DNA of 37,070 nt, taken from the NCBI RefSeq assembly GCF_000282575.1, contig NZ_AKJA01000041.1:1-37070 (forward strand), written 5' to 3'. Position 1 is the first letter of the stretch; every line of letters starts with the position of its first letter. Both the position numbers and the translations under genes were made by a program. The DNA comes from Herbaspirillum sp. YR522 (GTDB lineage: Bacteria > Pseudomonadota > Gammaproteobacteria > Burkholderiales > Burkholderiaceae_D). The notes below the pieces were generated by a model. That model had not been told where the DNA came from. It worked only from the letters and a program-made list of their open reading frames with translations, and ran no database searches. Of the stretch, positions 1-9,260 are shown piece by piece.

Positions 1-1
1 G

Positions 2-841
2 GCTGCGGCCGCCGACACCGGCCAGTCGCTCGACGGCGCGGCCGGCCTGCGCAGCCGTTACACGCAGTTGCAGGCACAACTGCAGGACAATCCCTTCGGT
101 CGCCCGCTGCACCTCGACTCGAGCGAAGGCAGCAGCGCCGTCAAGGGCGATATCTATGCCGTGCTGGATCATCCGTTTGCCCAGGTACGCGAGTCGCTGG
201 CCACGCCCGGCAACTGGTGCGACATCCTGATCCTGCATCTCAACACCAAGTATTGCAGCCTGTCCAACCAGGGCGGCAAGACCATGCTGCGCATGCATGT
301 AGGCAAGAAGACACCGCAAGACCTGCGCGACACCTACCGGGTCGATTTCACCTATACCGGCGGCGCCGCGGCCAATGATTACTTCTCGTCCTCGATGCGC
401 GCCGAGAAGGGACCGCTGGACACCAGCGACTACCGGATCCAGATCGAGGCGGTGCAGTTGCCCGACAATCGCGCCTTCCTGCACTTGAGCTATTCGTATT
501 CGTACGGCATGGCCGGCAAGCTGGCATTGCGCGCCTACCTGGCCACGGTGGGACGCGACAAGGTCGGCTTCACCGTGGTGGGGCAAGGCGCGGATGGCAA
601 GCCCAAGTATGTCACCGGCAGCCGGGCCTCGGTCGAGCGCAATACGATGCGCTACTACCTGGCCATCGATGCCTACCTGGCCAGCCTGTCGCAGCCGGCT
701 GCACAACGGCAGGAGAAACGGCTCGACACCTGGTACACCACCACCGAACAGTACCGTACGCAGTTGAACGAGGTCGACCGCAACGCCTACCTGGCCATGA
801 AGCGCGACGAGGTGGCGCGCCAGCAGCTGCCGGCCGATTGA
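2..841 (+). CDS. Conserved hypothetical protein, 5' end cut by window edge
   Basis: The reading frame is open from the first bases of the window to the TGA at 839-841, so the N-terminus is missing; a TTG at 68 is only an internal candidate start. About 279 codons are visible. I do not recognise the family. The visible part is mostly soluble, with a segment around GNWCDILILHLNTKYC that has two cysteines close together, a beta-rich middle (several Tyr/Ser-rich strands, SYSYSYGM) and a charged helical tail rich in Arg, Glu and Gln. No membrane segment is visible in this part; a signal peptide could lie in the missing portion. It converges on the cytochrome gene, and the two stop codons abut with no spacer. 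A lipid-binding START/SRPBCC-like fold is conceivable but I cannot support it. That it is a real gene is well supported by the length and codon pattern. Confidence 0.75.
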   Translation, partial: AAAADTGQSLDGAAGLRSRYTQLQAQLQDNPFGRPLHLDSSEGSSAVKGDIYAVLDHPFAQVRESLATPGNWCDILILHLNTKYCSLSNQGGKTMLRMHVGKKTPQDLRDTYRVDFTYTGGAAANDYFSSSMRAEKGPLDTSDYRIQIEAVQLPDNRAFLHLSYSYSYGMAGKLALRAYLATVGRDKVGFTVVGQGADGKPKYVTGSRASVERNTMRYYLAIDAYLASLSQPAAQRQEKRLDTWYTTTEQYRTQLNEVDRNAYLAMKRDEVARQQLPAD

Positions 842-1156
842 TCACTTCAGGTCGAGGATCCACTTGACCAGGGTCCGGGCCTCGGCTTGCGAGACCTGGG
901 CCTTGTTGGCCGGCATCGGCACGGCGCCCCAGTTGCCGGCGCCGCCGTTGAGCACCTTCTGCACCAGCCTGTTCTCGGCGTCCTTCTGCCCCGCGTACTT
1001 CCTGGCCACGTCCTTGAAGGCCGGGCCGACCACCTTGTTGTCCATGGTGTGGCAGGCCATGCAGTTCTTGGCCTTGGCCAATTGGGGGTTGGCCAGCGCA
1101 ACGCCCGACAGGGCCGACGCGGCGGCCAGGGTAACGATCGACAACAGGGTCTTCAT
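842..1156 (-). CDS. Small class I c-type cytochrome (c551/c552-like)
   Basis: This 104-residue protein has a Sec signal peptide (hydrophobic residues 4-21, cleavage probably after ALA-22), one haem-binding CMACH motif at residues 32-36 and a likely axial methionine at 81 in the segment VPMP. That is the size and layout of monohaem cytochromes c551/c552. These are periplasmic electron carriers that pass electrons from the bc1 complex to terminal oxidases or reductases. The start at 1156 follows a GAGGAG ribosome site about 6 bases upstream. The gene is separated from lgt by a 229-base divergent region. Its exact redox partner cannot be read from the context. The identification as a soluble c-type cytochrome is secure; the subclass is inferred from size and the position of Met81. 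Confidence 0.93.
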   Translation of the reverse strand: MKTLLSIVTLAAASALSGVALANPQLAKAKNCMACHTMDNKVVGPAFKDVARKYAGQKDAENRLVQKVLNGGAGNWGAVPMPANKAQVSQAEARTLVKWILDLK

Positions 1157-1385
1157 CAGTGCTCCTCAGCTAACTTGAACGTCCGCGCAGCAGCGATCTC
1201 GATCCCCACCACCAGCGCGAGCGGGGCTATTCTACCCGTGTTGCCCGGCGTTATCGCGCCCCGCGCCACGCCGCATGCTGCGCCAGATCAAACCGGCTTC
1301 AATGCGCGCGAGCGCGGCCTGGCTGGCACGCCCGGATGGCTTGTGCCACAATCGCGGCTACCCGCTTACCGAAAGATGTCACGAC

Positions 1386-2216
1386 ATGCTGATTCACCCG
1401 ATGCCCAACCCGATCGCCCTGCAGGTCGGCCCGCTGGCCGTGCACTGGTACGGCCTGATGTACCTGCTGGCGTTCGCCCAGTTCATCGCGCTGGGACGCC
1501 TGCGCATCAAGCAGGCGCACATCGCCGCGCTCGGCTGGAAGAAGGAAGATCTCGACGACATGCTGTTCTACGGCGTGCTGGGGGTGGTCATCGGTGGTCG
1601 GCTGGGCGAGATCCTGTTCTATAACCCGGCCTATTATTTTGCCAACCCGGCTGACATGATCGCGGTATGGAAGGGCGGCATGTCGTTTCACGGCGGCTTC
1701 TTGGGCGTGATGCTGGCCATGTGGCTATGGGGCCGTCGCCGCGGGCGCAAGCTGATGGATATCATGGACTTCATCGCGCCCATGGTGCCGCTGGGCTATG
1801 CGGCCGGTCGCCTGGGCAATTTCATCAACGCCGAGCTGCCTGGCCGCCCGGCCGACCCATCGCTGCCATGGGCGATGATCTGGCCCAACGTCGACGCCAT
1901 TCCTCGCCACCCTTCGCCGATCTACCAGATGCTGGTCGATGGCATCCTGCTGTTCGTGATCCTGTGGTTCTTTGCGCGGCAACCGCGCCCGCGCATGGCG
2001 GTAGCCGGCATGTTCTCGCTGCTGTATGGCTGCGCGCGCTTCTTCACCGAATATTTCCGCATGCCCGACTATGACGTGCATGTCGCCGGCGTCACCATCT
2101 CGGCCGGGCAGATGCTGTCGTTGCCGATGGTGGCGCTGGGCATCCTGCTGCTGGTGATGGCCTATCGCCGCAATGAACAGGCCAGCCCGCCGGCGATCGT
2201 TGCCGGCAACAAGTAG
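1386..2216 (+). CDS. lgt: Prolipoprotein diacylglyceryl transferase Lgt
   Basis: Lgt transfers diacylglycerol from phosphatidylglycerol to the lipobox cysteine of prolipoproteins, the first step of lipoprotein maturation at the inner membrane. The 276-residue protein has about seven hydrophobic segments. It carries the family signature GRLGNFINAELPG (residues 141-153, with Arg142, Asn145 and Glu150) and the essential histidine in SFHGG (His102). The C-terminal PSPIYQ and FFTEYFRMPD blocks are also typical. I chose ATG 1386 because MLIHPMPNPIALQVGPLAVHWYG is the usual family N-terminus; the frame stays open further upstream to 1275, but that part is not Lgt-like. The ribosome site before 1386 is weak. 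A strong bidirectional terminator follows at 2245-2280. Confidence 0.97.
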   Translation: MLIHPMPNPIALQVGPLAVHWYGLMYLLAFAQFIALGRLRIKQAHIAALGWKKEDLDDMLFYGVLGVVIGGRLGEILFYNPAYYFANPADMIAVWKGGMSFHGGFLGVMLAMWLWGRRRGRKLMDIMDFIAPMVPLGYAAGRLGNFINAELPGRPADPSLPWAMIWPNVDAIPRHPSPIYQMLVDGILLFVILWFFARQPRPRMAVAGMFSLLYGCARFFTEYFRMPDYDVHVAGVTISAGQMLSLPMVALGILLLVMAYRRNEQASPPAIVAGNK

Positions 2217-2244
2217 CGCGCCGCACAGGTAAGGTGTCGTAAAA

Positions 2245-2280
2245 AAAAAGGAGGGTACCGATCGCGGTACCCTCCTTTTT
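2245..2280. terminator. Bidirectional intrinsic terminator between lgt and eda
   Basis: A perfect 15-bp inverted repeat (2245-2259 and 2266-2280) encloses the six-base loop gatcgc. It has an A tract on the left and a T tract on the right, so it can end transcripts from both convergent genes, lgt (+) and edd-eda (-). A second small hairpin (2296-2302 pairing with 2316-2322) lies between it and the eda stop. Confidence 0.95.
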
Positions 2281-2333
2281 CATTGTCCTTCGATTGCCCC
2301 GTGAGCTGTAGCGCAACGGGGCGACCAGGGCCA

Positions 2334-2963
2334 TCAGGCCTTCTTCAGCGCGCTGGCCGCGCGGGCGATCTCGGTGATCTTGTCCCAGTCGCCGGCTTCG
2401 ATGGCCGCCTTCGGGGTCAGCCATGAGCCTCCCACGCACACCACGTTCTTGCAGGCCAGGAACTGCGGCGCCGTTTCCTGGGTGATGCCGCCGGTCGGGC
2501 AGAAGGACACATCGCCCAGCGGCCCGGCAATACCGTTCAACATGCCGATACCGCCGGCCGGCACGGCCGGGAACAGCTTCAACTGACGAAACCCGGCTTC
2601 GCGTGCTGCCATCACCTCGGACGGCGTCATCACCCCAGGCAACAGGGGCAGGCCGCTGCGCTTGGCGGCGTCGATCAACGCTGCCGTCAGGCCCGGCGAG
2701 ACGCCAAACACGGCACCGGCGTCGCGCGAGGCTGCGAATTCCTCGGGTGCGGTCAGGGTGCCGACGCCGACGATGGCGTCCGGTACCGATTCGGCGATGG
2801 CGCGAATGGCCGGCAGGCCGTGTTCGGTGCGCAGCGTGATTTCAAGTACGCGGATGCCGCCTGCCACCAGCGCACGGGCCAGCGGAACTGCGTGTTCGAT
2901 CTTGTCGATGGCGATCACCGGGATGACCGGCGAGGCGCGCATGATGTCCAGTGTCGTCTTCAT
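2334..2963 (-). CDS. eda: KDPG aldolase (2-dehydro-3-deoxy-phosphogluconate aldolase)
   Basis: Eda cleaves 2-keto-3-deoxy-6-phosphogluconate into pyruvate and glyceraldehyde-3-phosphate, the last ED step, in the cytoplasm. The 209-residue length is normal. The class I aldolase features are present: Glu41 in LEITLRT, the Schiff-base lysine Lys129 in LKLFPA, and the phosphate-binding PTGGI at about 156-160. Its ATG (2963-2961) overlaps the edd stop codon (2962-2960) in an ATGA arrangement, so translation is very probably coupled to edd. A purine-rich AGAGAG upstream, inside the end of edd, can serve as ribosome site. Regulation follows the edd promoter, where GntR-type and HexR-type operators are visible. 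Confidence 0.97.
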   Translation of the reverse strand: MKTTLDIMRASPVIPVIAIDKIEHAVPLARALVAGGIRVLEITLRTEHGLPAIRAIAESVPDAIVGVGTLTAPEEFAASRDAGAVFGVSPGLTAALIDAAKRSGLPLLPGVMTPSEVMAAREAGFRQLKLFPAVPAGGIGMLNGIAGPLGDVSFCPTGGITQETAPQFLACKNVVCVGGSWLTPKAAIEAGDWDKITEIARAASALKKA

Positions 2964-4837
2964 ACTGTTGTGCTCTCTTTTTGTTGATCGGTAATCGGTG
3001 GCAAGCCAAAGGTGGCGCCACCCTGTTCTGCCGTACCCACGGCGTTGCGGAACATGCTGAACAATTCGCGGCCCATGCCATGCTGGTTGTCGAACAGGTC
3101 AGCCGTATCCAATGCGCGGCGCTCCCATTCGTCGGCCGGCACCAACGCTTCGAGAATGCCGGCCTCGGTGTCGAGGCGAATCATGTCGCCGGTGCGCACC
3201 CGGCCCAGCGGGCCACCGCCCAGCACCTCGGGGGTGACATGGATGGCCGACGGCACCTTGCCCGATGCGCCCGACATGCGGCCATCGGTCACCAGCGCCA
3301 CATGGCGTCCCTTGTCCTGCAGGATACCGAGCGCGGGCGTGAGCGAATGCAGTTCCGGCATGCCATTGGCGCGCGGGCCCTGGAAGGTGATAACCGCTAC
3401 GAAGTCGCGATCAAGCTCGCCGGCCTTGAAGGCGGCCATGAACGCTTCCTGCGAATGGAACACCACCGCCGGCGCCTCGACCCGCCGGTGTTCGTGCTTC
3501 ACGGCCGAGATCTTGGACACCGAACGGCCCAGGTTGCCCTTCAACAGCTTCAGGCCGCCATCGGGTGCGAAGGGCTGGGCCACCGTACCCACCACCGCCT
3601 CGTCGGCGCTCTTGGTGGGCGCATCGCGCCACACCACCTTGCCCACGCTGCCCTCGGCGACTTCGCCGGCCAGCATCGGCTCTTGCGTATGGGCGCGCAG
3701 GCCCTGGCCCAGGATGGTGTTGACGTCGTCATGCATCAGGCCGGCGTCGATCAGCTCGCGCAGCACGAAGCCGGTGCCTCCGGCAGCGTGGAAATGGTTC
3801 ACGTCGGCCGAGCCGTTGGGATAGATGCGGGTAATCAGCGGCACCACATCGGACAGCTTGTCGAAGTCGTCCCAGTCGATCACGATGCCGGCCGCCTTGG
3901 CGATGGCCACCAGGTGCAGCGTGTGATTGGTGGAGCCGCCCGTGGCATGCAAGGCGACGATGGCGTTGACGATGGACTTCTCGTCGATCATGCGGCCCAC
4001 CGGCGTGTATTGCGTCCCCTGGTCCGTGATCCTGGCGGCCTGCTGGGCCGCTGCGGCCGTCAGCGCATCGCGCAACGGCGTATTGGGGGTGATGAAGGCC
4101 GCGCCTGGCAGGTGCAGGCCCATCGCTTCCATCAGCATCTGGTTGCTGTTGGCGGTGCCGTAGAAGGTGCAGGTGCCGGCGCCGTGATAGGACTGCGACT
4201 CGGCCTCGAGCAACTCGGCGCGGCCGATCTTGCCGGCGGTGTAGAGCTGGCGGATCTTGACCTTGTCGTTGTTGCTCATGCCGCTGGTCATCGGACCGGC
4301 CGGCACGAACACGGCCGGCAGGTGGCCGAAGTGCAAGGCACCGATCAACAGGCCCGGCACGATCTTGTCGCACACGCCCAGGTACAGCGCGGCGTCGAAC
4401 ATGTTGTGCGACAGCGCGATGGCGGTGGCCATGGCGATGGCGTCGCGCGAGAAGAGCGACATTTCCATGCCGGGCTGGCCCTGGGTGACGCCATCGCACA
4501 TGGCCGGCGTGCCGCCGGCGAACTGCGCCACCGCGCCTACTTCGCGCGCGGCGGCCTTGAGGATCTGCGGGAAACGCTCGAACGGCTGGTGCGCCGAGAG
4601 CATGTCGTTGTAGGCCGAGACGATCGCCAGCGAGGGCGCCTTGTCTTCCTTCAACTTCAACTTGTCGTTGGCCGGGAAGGCCGCGAAACCATGGGCCAGG
4701 TTGGTGCAGGCCAGTGCGCCGCGCTGCACGCCCTTGCGCCGGGCCGCTTCCAGTCGTTCGAGATAAGCGGTCCGGTAGGGGCGACTACGTTCGGCGATGC
4801 GTCGGGTGACGCTGGCTAAGGTAGCGTTGAGTGGCAT
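2960..4837 (-). CDS. edd: 6-phosphogluconate dehydratase
   Basis: Edd dehydrates 6-phosphogluconate to KDPG, the committing step of the ED pathway. It is an oxygen-sensitive [4Fe-4S] enzyme of the IlvD/Edd family. The 625-residue protein is close to the usual length of just over 600. The cluster cysteines can be placed at Cys114 (MCDG), Cys156 (GVCDK) and Cys223 ([11 protein letters not shown]). The [10 protein letters not shown] block around the substrate site and the C-terminal GRMSGASGK and [11 protein letters not shown] segments are conserved. ATG 4837 has the ribosome site AGGAAA at 4848-4843. The promoter is AT-rich and carries adjoining GntR-like (4847-4862) and HexR-like (4863-4877) palindromes. 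The gene is cotranscribed with eda. The alternative IlvD is unlikely because eda follows directly. Confidence 0.97.
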   Translation of the reverse strand: MPLNATLASVTRRIAERSRPYRTAYLERLEAARRKGVQRGALACTNLAHGFAAFPANDKLKLKEDKAPSLAIVSAYNDMLSAHQPFERFPQILKAAAREVGAVAQFAGGTPAMCDGVTQGQPGMEMSLFSRDAIAMATAIALSHNMFDAALYLGVCDKIVPGLLIGALHFGHLPAVFVPAGPMTSGMSNNDKVKIRQLYTAGKIGRAELLEAESQSYHGAGTCTFYGTANSNQMLMEAMGLHLPGAAFITPNTPLRDALTAAAAQQAARITDQGTQYTPVGRMIDEKSIVNAIVALHATGGSTNHTLHLVAIAKAAGIVIDWDDFDKLSDVVPLITRIYPNGSADVNHFHAAGGTGFVLRELIDAGLMHDDVNTILGQGLRAHTQEPMLAGEVAEGSVGKVVWRDAPTKSADEAVVGTVAQPFAPDGGLKLLKGNLGRSVSKISAVKHEHRRVEAPAVVFHSQEAFMAAFKAGELDRDFVAVITFQGPRANGMPELHSLTPALGILQDKGRHVALVTDGRMSGASGKVPSAIHVTPEVLGGGPLGRVRTGDMIRLDTEAGILEALVPADEWERRALDTADLFDNQHGMGRELFSMFRNAVGTAEQGGATFGLPPITDQQKESTTV

Positions 4838-4846
4838 TGTCGTTTC

Positions 4847-4862
4847 CTGTTAGCGTTAACAA
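4847..4862. promoter_or_regulatory. GntR-type operator at edd
   Basis: The sequence CTGTTAGCGTTAACAA contains the core TGTTAGCGTTAACA, identical to the core of the operator at 18850-18865 in front of gntP. It fits the ATGTTA-N4-TAACAT pattern I recall for gluconate repressors of the LacI family at 14 of 16 positions. It lies just upstream of the edd start, touching the ribosome site, so a bound repressor would block early transcription. The regulator is inferred to be the LacI-family gene at 19022-20074. Confidence 0.8.
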
Positions 4863-4877
4863 TGTAATTTTACTACA
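4863..4877. promoter_or_regulatory. HexR operator at edd
   Basis: TGTAATTTTACTACA fits at all 15 positions the palindromic HexR consensus TGTARTWWWAYTACA as I recall it from proteobacterial ED regulons. It directly abuts the GntR-type operator and overlaps a possible minus-10 (TAAAAT on the minus strand, 4872-4867). HexR, encoded at 8360-9220, would release this site when KDPG binds. Confidence 0.85.
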
Positions 4878-5035
4878 TAAAATTCAACAAATAAAATCAA
4901 TGACTTGGCGAGCCGACAACATCATGGCATATCGCTTCCCACGGGGTGCACTTCAAATCCAGACCGATCCCTCGCACACCGCCACCACGCCGCATTCCAG
5001 CCGGGATCACCGATTGTCACCGGCCCGTCATAAAC

Positions 5036-5050
5036 TGTAGTGAAATTACC
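5036..5050. promoter_or_regulatory. HexR operator at pgi
   Basis: TGTAGTGAAATTACC fits TGTARTWWWAYTACA at 13 of 15 positions, with mismatches at positions 7 and 15. It overlaps the proposed minus-35 of the pgi promoter. This would make the pgi-zwf-hexR-tal operon autoregulated by HexR, as is known for zwf-hexR loci in other proteobacteria. Confidence 0.65.
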
Positions 5051-5075
5051 ATCCAGATACCAATTGATGTATAGT
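5046..5075 (+). promoter_or_regulatory. Putative sigma-70 promoter of pgi operon
   Basis: Minus-35 TTACCA (5046-5051) and minus-10 TATAGT (5070-5075) are separated by 18 bases. The leader to the pgi ATG would be about 75 bases. The HexR-like site covers the minus-35. Confidence 0.5.
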
Positions 5076-5155
5076 CACGGCATCGTACCGGCAATTCCCA
5101 CGTCGCACGCACTTTCGTCCAGGTGCCCGGCAACGTCCAACAAGATCCGAACAAC

Positions 5156-6811
5156 ATGCACACCAACGCATTGACCGATGCACCCGCCTTCCAGGCCCTG
5201 CAACAACATCACCGCCAGGCCGCCGGCTGGCACATGCGCGAACTGTTTGCGCGCCAGCCGGACCGCTTCGAGCGCATGTCATTGAGCGCCGCCGGCATCC
5301 TGCTCGACTATTCGAAGAACCGCGTCGAGGCGCAGACCTTGTCGCTGTTGATGCAGCTGGCGCGCGAGCGCCAGGTCGAAGCGCTGCGCGATGCCATGTT
5401 CGGTGGCGAGAAAATCAACTTTACCGAACATCGGGCAGTCTTGCACACGGCGCTGCGGGCGCCCGCCCATTCGGGCAACGCACGGGTAGATGGACAAGCC
5501 GTCAGCGCCGACGTTCAGGAAGTATTGGCGCACATGCGCGACTTCACCGCCCGCGTGCGCAGCGGCCAATGGCTGGGTTGCACCGGACGCGCCATCACCG
5601 ACATCGTCAACATCGGCATCGGTGGCTCGCATCTCGGCCCGCAGATGGTGTGCACCGCGCTGCGCCCGTTTGCCCATGAGCGACTGGCGGCTCACTTCGT
5701 GTCCAACGTCGACGGTCACGACCTCGACGAGGTGCTGGCGCGGGTCGACCCCGAGACCACGCTGTTCATCATTGCCTCCAAGACATTCACCACGCAGGAA
5801 ACCATGCTCAACGCGCAATCGGCGCGCCAATGGTTCCTGCGCCATCCCCGGCGTACCACCGCCGACCTGGCGCGCCATTTCGTGGCGGTCTCGACCAATG
5901 CCGCCGAAGTCAGCGCGTTCGGCATCGATACCGCCAACATGTTCCCGTTCTGGGACTGGGTCGGCGGGCGCTATTCGGTGTGGTCGTCGATCGGCTTGTC
6001 GATCGCACTGCTGCTGGGCTTCGAGAATTTCTCGGGCTTCCTGGGCGGGGCCCATGCGATGGACCAGCACTTCCTGCAGGCGCCGCTGGAACGCAACATG
6101 CCGGTGATCCAGGCCATGATCGGCATCTGGAACCGCAACTTCTTCAACAGCGAATCGCTGTCGATCGCGCCTTATCACCATGGCCTGCGCTTCTTCCCGT
6201 CCTACCTGCAGCAGCTGGAGATGGAAAGCAACGGCAAGCGCATCACCCGCGACGGCAGCGCCGTGGGCGTGGCGACCTGCCCCTTCATCTGGGGCGACGT
6301 CGGCACCAATGGCCAGCATGCGTTCTTCCAGTTGTTGCACCAGGGCACCGACATCACCCCCATCGATTTCATTGCCGTGCTGCGCCCGGCGCATCGCATC
6401 GACGGCCACCACCAGGTGCTGCTGGCGAACTGCTTCGCACAGTCCGAGGCCTTCATGCGCGGCAAGCAAGCCAGCGAGGTCCGTAGCGACCTGCAACGCG
6501 CCGGCGTGGACGATACGGAACTGAACGCGCTTTTGCCGCACAAAACCTTCGACGGCAACCGGCCCAGCAATACCCTGCTGCTGTCGGAACTGACCCCGGC
6601 CACGCTGGGCGCCCTGATAGCCCTGTACGAGCACAAGACCTTCGTGCAAGGGGCCATCTGGGGCATCAACAGTTTCGACCAGTGGGGCGTGGAATTGGGC
6701 AAGGTGCTGGCCAGGACCATCCATGCCGAGCTCGAGGGCGACAGCAAGCCGGCGCAGCATGACTGTTCCACCAACGCGCTGATCGCGCTGGCCAAGCAAG
6801 CCCAACAATGA
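5156..6811 (+). CDS. pgi: Glucose-6-phosphate isomerase
   Basis: Pgi interconverts glucose-6-phosphate and fructose-6-phosphate in the cytoplasm. In ED organisms that lack a full glycolysis it also recycles fructose-6-phosphate back to Zwf. The frame gives 551 residues from ATG 5156, the usual length. Conserved blocks include [42 protein letters not shown] (first PGI signature region), [15 protein letters not shown] and [12 protein letters not shown] near the C-terminus (second signature region). A GTG at 5123 would add 11 residues, but [18 protein letters not shown] looks like the natural N-terminus; the ribosome site at either start is weak. It is the first gene of the pgi-zwf-hexR-tal operon under a HexR-like operator. 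Confidence 0.96.
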   Translation: MHTNALTDAPAFQALQQHHRQAAGWHMRELFARQPDRFERMSLSAAGILLDYSKNRVEAQTLSLLMQLARERQVEALRDAMFGGEKINFTEHRAVLHTALRAPAHSGNARVDGQAVSADVQEVLAHMRDFTARVRSGQWLGCTGRAITDIVNIGIGGSHLGPQMVCTALRPFAHERLAAHFVSNVDGHDLDEVLARVDPETTLFIIASKTFTTQETMLNAQSARQWFLRHPRRTTADLARHFVAVSTNAAEVSAFGIDTANMFPFWDWVGGRYSVWSSIGLSIALLLGFENFSGFLGGAHAMDQHFLQAPLERNMPVIQAMIGIWNRNFFNSESLSIAPYHHGLRFFPSYLQQLEMESNGKRITRDGSAVGVATCPFIWGDVGTNGQHAFFQLLHQGTDITPIDFIAVLRPAHRIDGHHQVLLANCFAQSEAFMRGKQASEVRSDLQRAGVDDTELNALLPHKTFDGNRPSNTLLLSELTPATLGALIALYEHKTFVQGAIWGINSFDQWGVELGKVLARTIHAELEGDSKPAQHDCSTNALIALAKQAQQ

Positions 6812-6870
6812 CGCGAGGGGGCGCCCCTTGCACACCCGCAGATCAACCCGCACACCAACCGACACTGATC

Positions 6871-8340
6871 ATGGCTATTTCCGATTTCGACCTGGTTTTA
6901 TTCGGCGGCACCGGCGACCTCTCGATGCGCAAGCTGTTGCCCGCCCTCTACGCCCGCGATCGCGGCCGCGACCTGCCGCCCGAGGCGCGCATCGTCTGCC
7001 TGGGCCGCGACGACAAGTCGCGCGAGGATTTCCTGCAGATGGTCGAGAAGGACTCCAAGCCGCACATCGCCGCGGCCAACCTGGACGCGGCCGTATGGGA
7101 CCGCTTCCGTGCCCGCCTGCGCTACGCCTCGGTCAACGCCAAGGAGGCCGACAGCTTCGCCCATCTCAAGGATGCCCTGCGCGACACCGACGGCCTGGCA
7201 CGGGTGTTCTACCTGGCCACCCCGCCCAGCCTGTTCGCCTCGATCTGCGAGAACCTGTCCAAGGCCGGGCTGGTGACACCGGCTTCGCGCGTGGTGCTCG
7301 AAAAACCGCTGGGCCGCGACCTGGCCAGCGCGCGCGACATCAACAAGCAGGTCGGCCGCTACTTCGAAGAATCGCAGATCTTCCGTATCGACCATTACCT
7401 GGGCAAGGAAGCGGTGCAGAACCTGCTGGCGCTGCGCTTTGGCAACGTGCTGTTCGAGCCGTTGTGGCGCCGAGAATGGATCTCAGACGTGCAGATCACC
7501 ATCGCCGAAGAGCTGGGCGTGGGCGGCCGCTTCGACTATTACGATACCTCCGGCGCGCTGCGCGACATGCTGCAGAACCATTTGCTGCAATTGCTCTGTA
7601 TCGTCGCCATGGAACCGCCCGTGTCCAACTCGGCCGACGCCGTGCGTGACGAGAAGCTCAAGGTGCTGCGCTCGCTCAAGCGCTTCACCCCGACCACGCT
7701 GGCCATGAACGTGGTGCGCGGCCAGTACCGCGCCGGCCATGTCAACGGCGTGGCCGTGCCGGGCTATCGCAAGGAGGCCGACGCCAATCCCGAGTCGCGC
7801 ACCGAGACCTTCGTGGCGGTCAAGGCCGAGATCGATACCTGGCGCTGGGCCGGCGTGCCGTTCTACCTGCGTACCGGCAAGCGCATGGCCGACCAGTTGG
7901 CCGAGATCGTGGTGCGCTTCAAGAGCGTGCCGCATTCGATCTTCGCGCACCAGAACTCGACCCTGCCCAATTGCCTGGTGATCCGCCTGCAGCCCGACGA
8001 AGGCCTGCACATGAACCTGATGGCCAAGCAGCCCGGGGACGGCATGCGACTGCGCCCGGTCGAACTCGAGATGGATTTCCGCGAGAAATTCAAGACCCCG
8101 CGCATGGACGCGTACGAGCGCCTGCTGCTGGACGTGCTGCGCGGCCACCTGACGCTGTTCATGCGCAGCGACGAACTGGAGGCGGCCTGGGAATGGGTCG
8201 AACCGATCCTGCAGCACTGGGACCAGCAGGAAGCCGACCCGGTACCCTACAACGCCGGCACCTGGGGGCCGGCCGCCGCCAGCGCCCTGATCGGGCGCGA
8301 CGGCCTGCAGTGGCGCGAAGAAGCGCTACCCGAAGTTTAA
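6871..8340 (+). CDS. zwf: Glucose-6-phosphate 1-dehydrogenase
   Basis: Zwf oxidises glucose-6-phosphate to 6-phosphogluconolactone using NADP or NAD. This is the entry step to the ED and oxidative pentose phosphate routes. The protein is 489 residues from ATG 6871. It has the N-terminal Rossmann motif FGGTGDLSMRK (11-21), EKPLGRDLASA (144-154), the active-site signature RIDHYLGKE (172-180) and a catalytic-type His in the QNHLLQ block. An ATG at 6808 overlapping the pgi stop keeps the frame open but would add 21 atypical residues, so I prefer 6871 even though its ribosome site is weak. No 6-phosphogluconolactonase (pgl) gene lies beside it, although such a gene often does in other genomes. It is followed 19 bases later by hexR. 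Confidence 0.96.
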   Translation: MAISDFDLVLFGGTGDLSMRKLLPALYARDRGRDLPPEARIVCLGRDDKSREDFLQMVEKDSKPHIAAANLDAAVWDRFRARLRYASVNAKEADSFAHLKDALRDTDGLARVFYLATPPSLFASICENLSKAGLVTPASRVVLEKPLGRDLASARDINKQVGRYFEESQIFRIDHYLGKEAVQNLLALRFGNVLFEPLWRREWISDVQITIAEELGVGGRFDYYDTSGALRDMLQNHLLQLLCIVAMEPPVSNSADAVRDEKLKVLRSLKRFTPTTLAMNVVRGQYRAGHVNGVAVPGYRKEADANPESRTETFVAVKAEIDTWRWAGVPFYLRTGKRMADQLAEIVVRFKSVPHSIFAHQNSTLPNCLVIRLQPDEGLHMNLMAKQPGDGMRLRPVELEMDFREKFKTPRMDAYERLLLDVLRGHLTLFMRSDELEAAWEWVEPILQHWDQQEADPVPYNAGTWGPAAASALIGRDGLQWREEALPEV

Positions 8341-8359
8341 AAGGCAGGCAGGCGTCATC

Positions 8360-9220
8360 ATGTCCATGTTGCTCGACTCGATTCGCACCCACATCAACTC
8401 CCTGTCGAAGTCGGAGAAGAAGGTGGCCGCGACAGTGCTGGCCAACCCGCAACTGGCGTTGGCCGAGAACCTGACCGCCCTGGCCAGGAACGCCGAGGTG
8501 TCCGAGCCGACCGTGATCCGTTTCTGCCGCGCCATCGGCTACGAAGGCTGGCACGACTTCAAGCTCAAGCTGGCGCAAAGCCTGGCGCTGGCCCTGCCCG
8601 GCGCCGACGAGACGCTGGCCCAGGACGACCTGGCCGCCGACCTGGTCAACAAGATCTGCAGCCGCTCTATCAACACCCTGCTCGACCTGCGCAACCATCT
8701 CAACCCCGACGCCATCCAGCTGGCGCTCGAGGTGCTGGCGCGGGCCAACAAGATCGAGTTCTACGGCCAGGGCACCTCGGGCATCGTGGCCAACGACGCC
8801 CAGCACAAGTTCTTCCGCTCGGGCGTGCCGACGGTGGCCTATTCCGACCCGCACATCCACAGTATCGCGGCCTCGTTGCTCAAGGCCGGCGACTGCGTGG
8901 TGGCCATCTCGCAGCGCGGCGGCAATGCCGCGCTGCTGCGCAGCATCCAGCTGGCCCGCCGGGGCGGCGCCGACATCATCGTGCTGGGGCCCAGCGGCAC
9001 GCCCCTGGCCGAACTGGCCACGGTGCTGGTACCGATCGACCTGTCGTTCAATATCGACCCCTATACGCCGATCTCGGCACGGCTGGCGCACCTGGTGGTG
9101 ATCGATATCCTGGCCGTCGGCCTGGCCCTGCGCCGCGGGCCCGAATTCCGCAAGAAGATGCAGAACGCGCAGAAGTCGCTGCAGAAATTCGACATGCAGT
9201 TCGACTCGTTCTTCCGTTGA
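8360..9220 (+). CDS. hexR: HexR, RpiR-family regulator of ED/central carbon genes
   Basis: The 286-residue protein has an N-terminal RpiR-type helix-turn-helix (about 1-77; the block [20 protein letters not shown] is the recognition region) and a C-terminal SIS sugar-phosphate-binding domain (about 120-260; [18 protein letters not shown] and VAISQRGGN). In known systems HexR represses zwf and edd-eda and is released by KDPG. The call as HexR rather than another RpiR member rests on its place between zwf and tal and on perfect or near-perfect HexR palindromes at edd (4863-4877) and pgi (5036-5050). An alternative start ATG lies two codons downstream. It lies 19 bases after zwf and 40 bases before tal, so it is within the operon. 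Confidence 0.93.
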   Translation: MSMLLDSIRTHINSLSKSEKKVAATVLANPQLALAENLTALARNAEVSEPTVIRFCRAIGYEGWHDFKLKLAQSLALALPGADETLAQDDLAADLVNKICSRSINTLLDLRNHLNPDAIQLALEVLARANKIEFYGQGTSGIVANDAQHKFFRSGVPTVAYSDPHIHSIAASLLKAGDCVVAISQRGGNAALLRSIQLARRGGADIIVLGPSGTPLAELATVLVPIDLSFNIDPYTPISARLAHLVVIDILAVGLALRRGPEFRKKMQNAQKSLQKFDMQFDSFFR

Positions 9221-9260
9221 GTTTGCTTTTTCCCATTTCCCTTTTGCCACAGGACGTCCC

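Larger units (their letters stand above)
4838..5155. other. Shared control region between edd-eda and pgi-zwf-hexR-tal
   Basis: This 318-base divergent region has no credible ORF. Its left end is strikingly AT-rich (4862-4905) and holds the edd promoter and two operators. Its right end holds a HexR-like site and a pgi promoter (5036-5075). The middle (about 4910-5030) is ordinary GC-rich sequence in which I see nothing specific. Confidence 0.8.

Noticed and set aside
1275..1385. 37-codon N-terminal extension of lgt
   Set aside because: Not Lgt-like; the family N-terminus MLIHP begins at 1386. The extension is open frame by chance in GC-rich DNA.
2951..4819. 622-codon plus-strand frame opposite edd
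   Set aside because: It is a mirror of the edd reading frame, rich in Arg, His and Gly, with no domain. Edd on the other strand is certain.
5279..6865. 528-codon minus-strand frame opposite pgi
   Set aside because: Shadow frame of pgi; no recognisable motif and no start signals.
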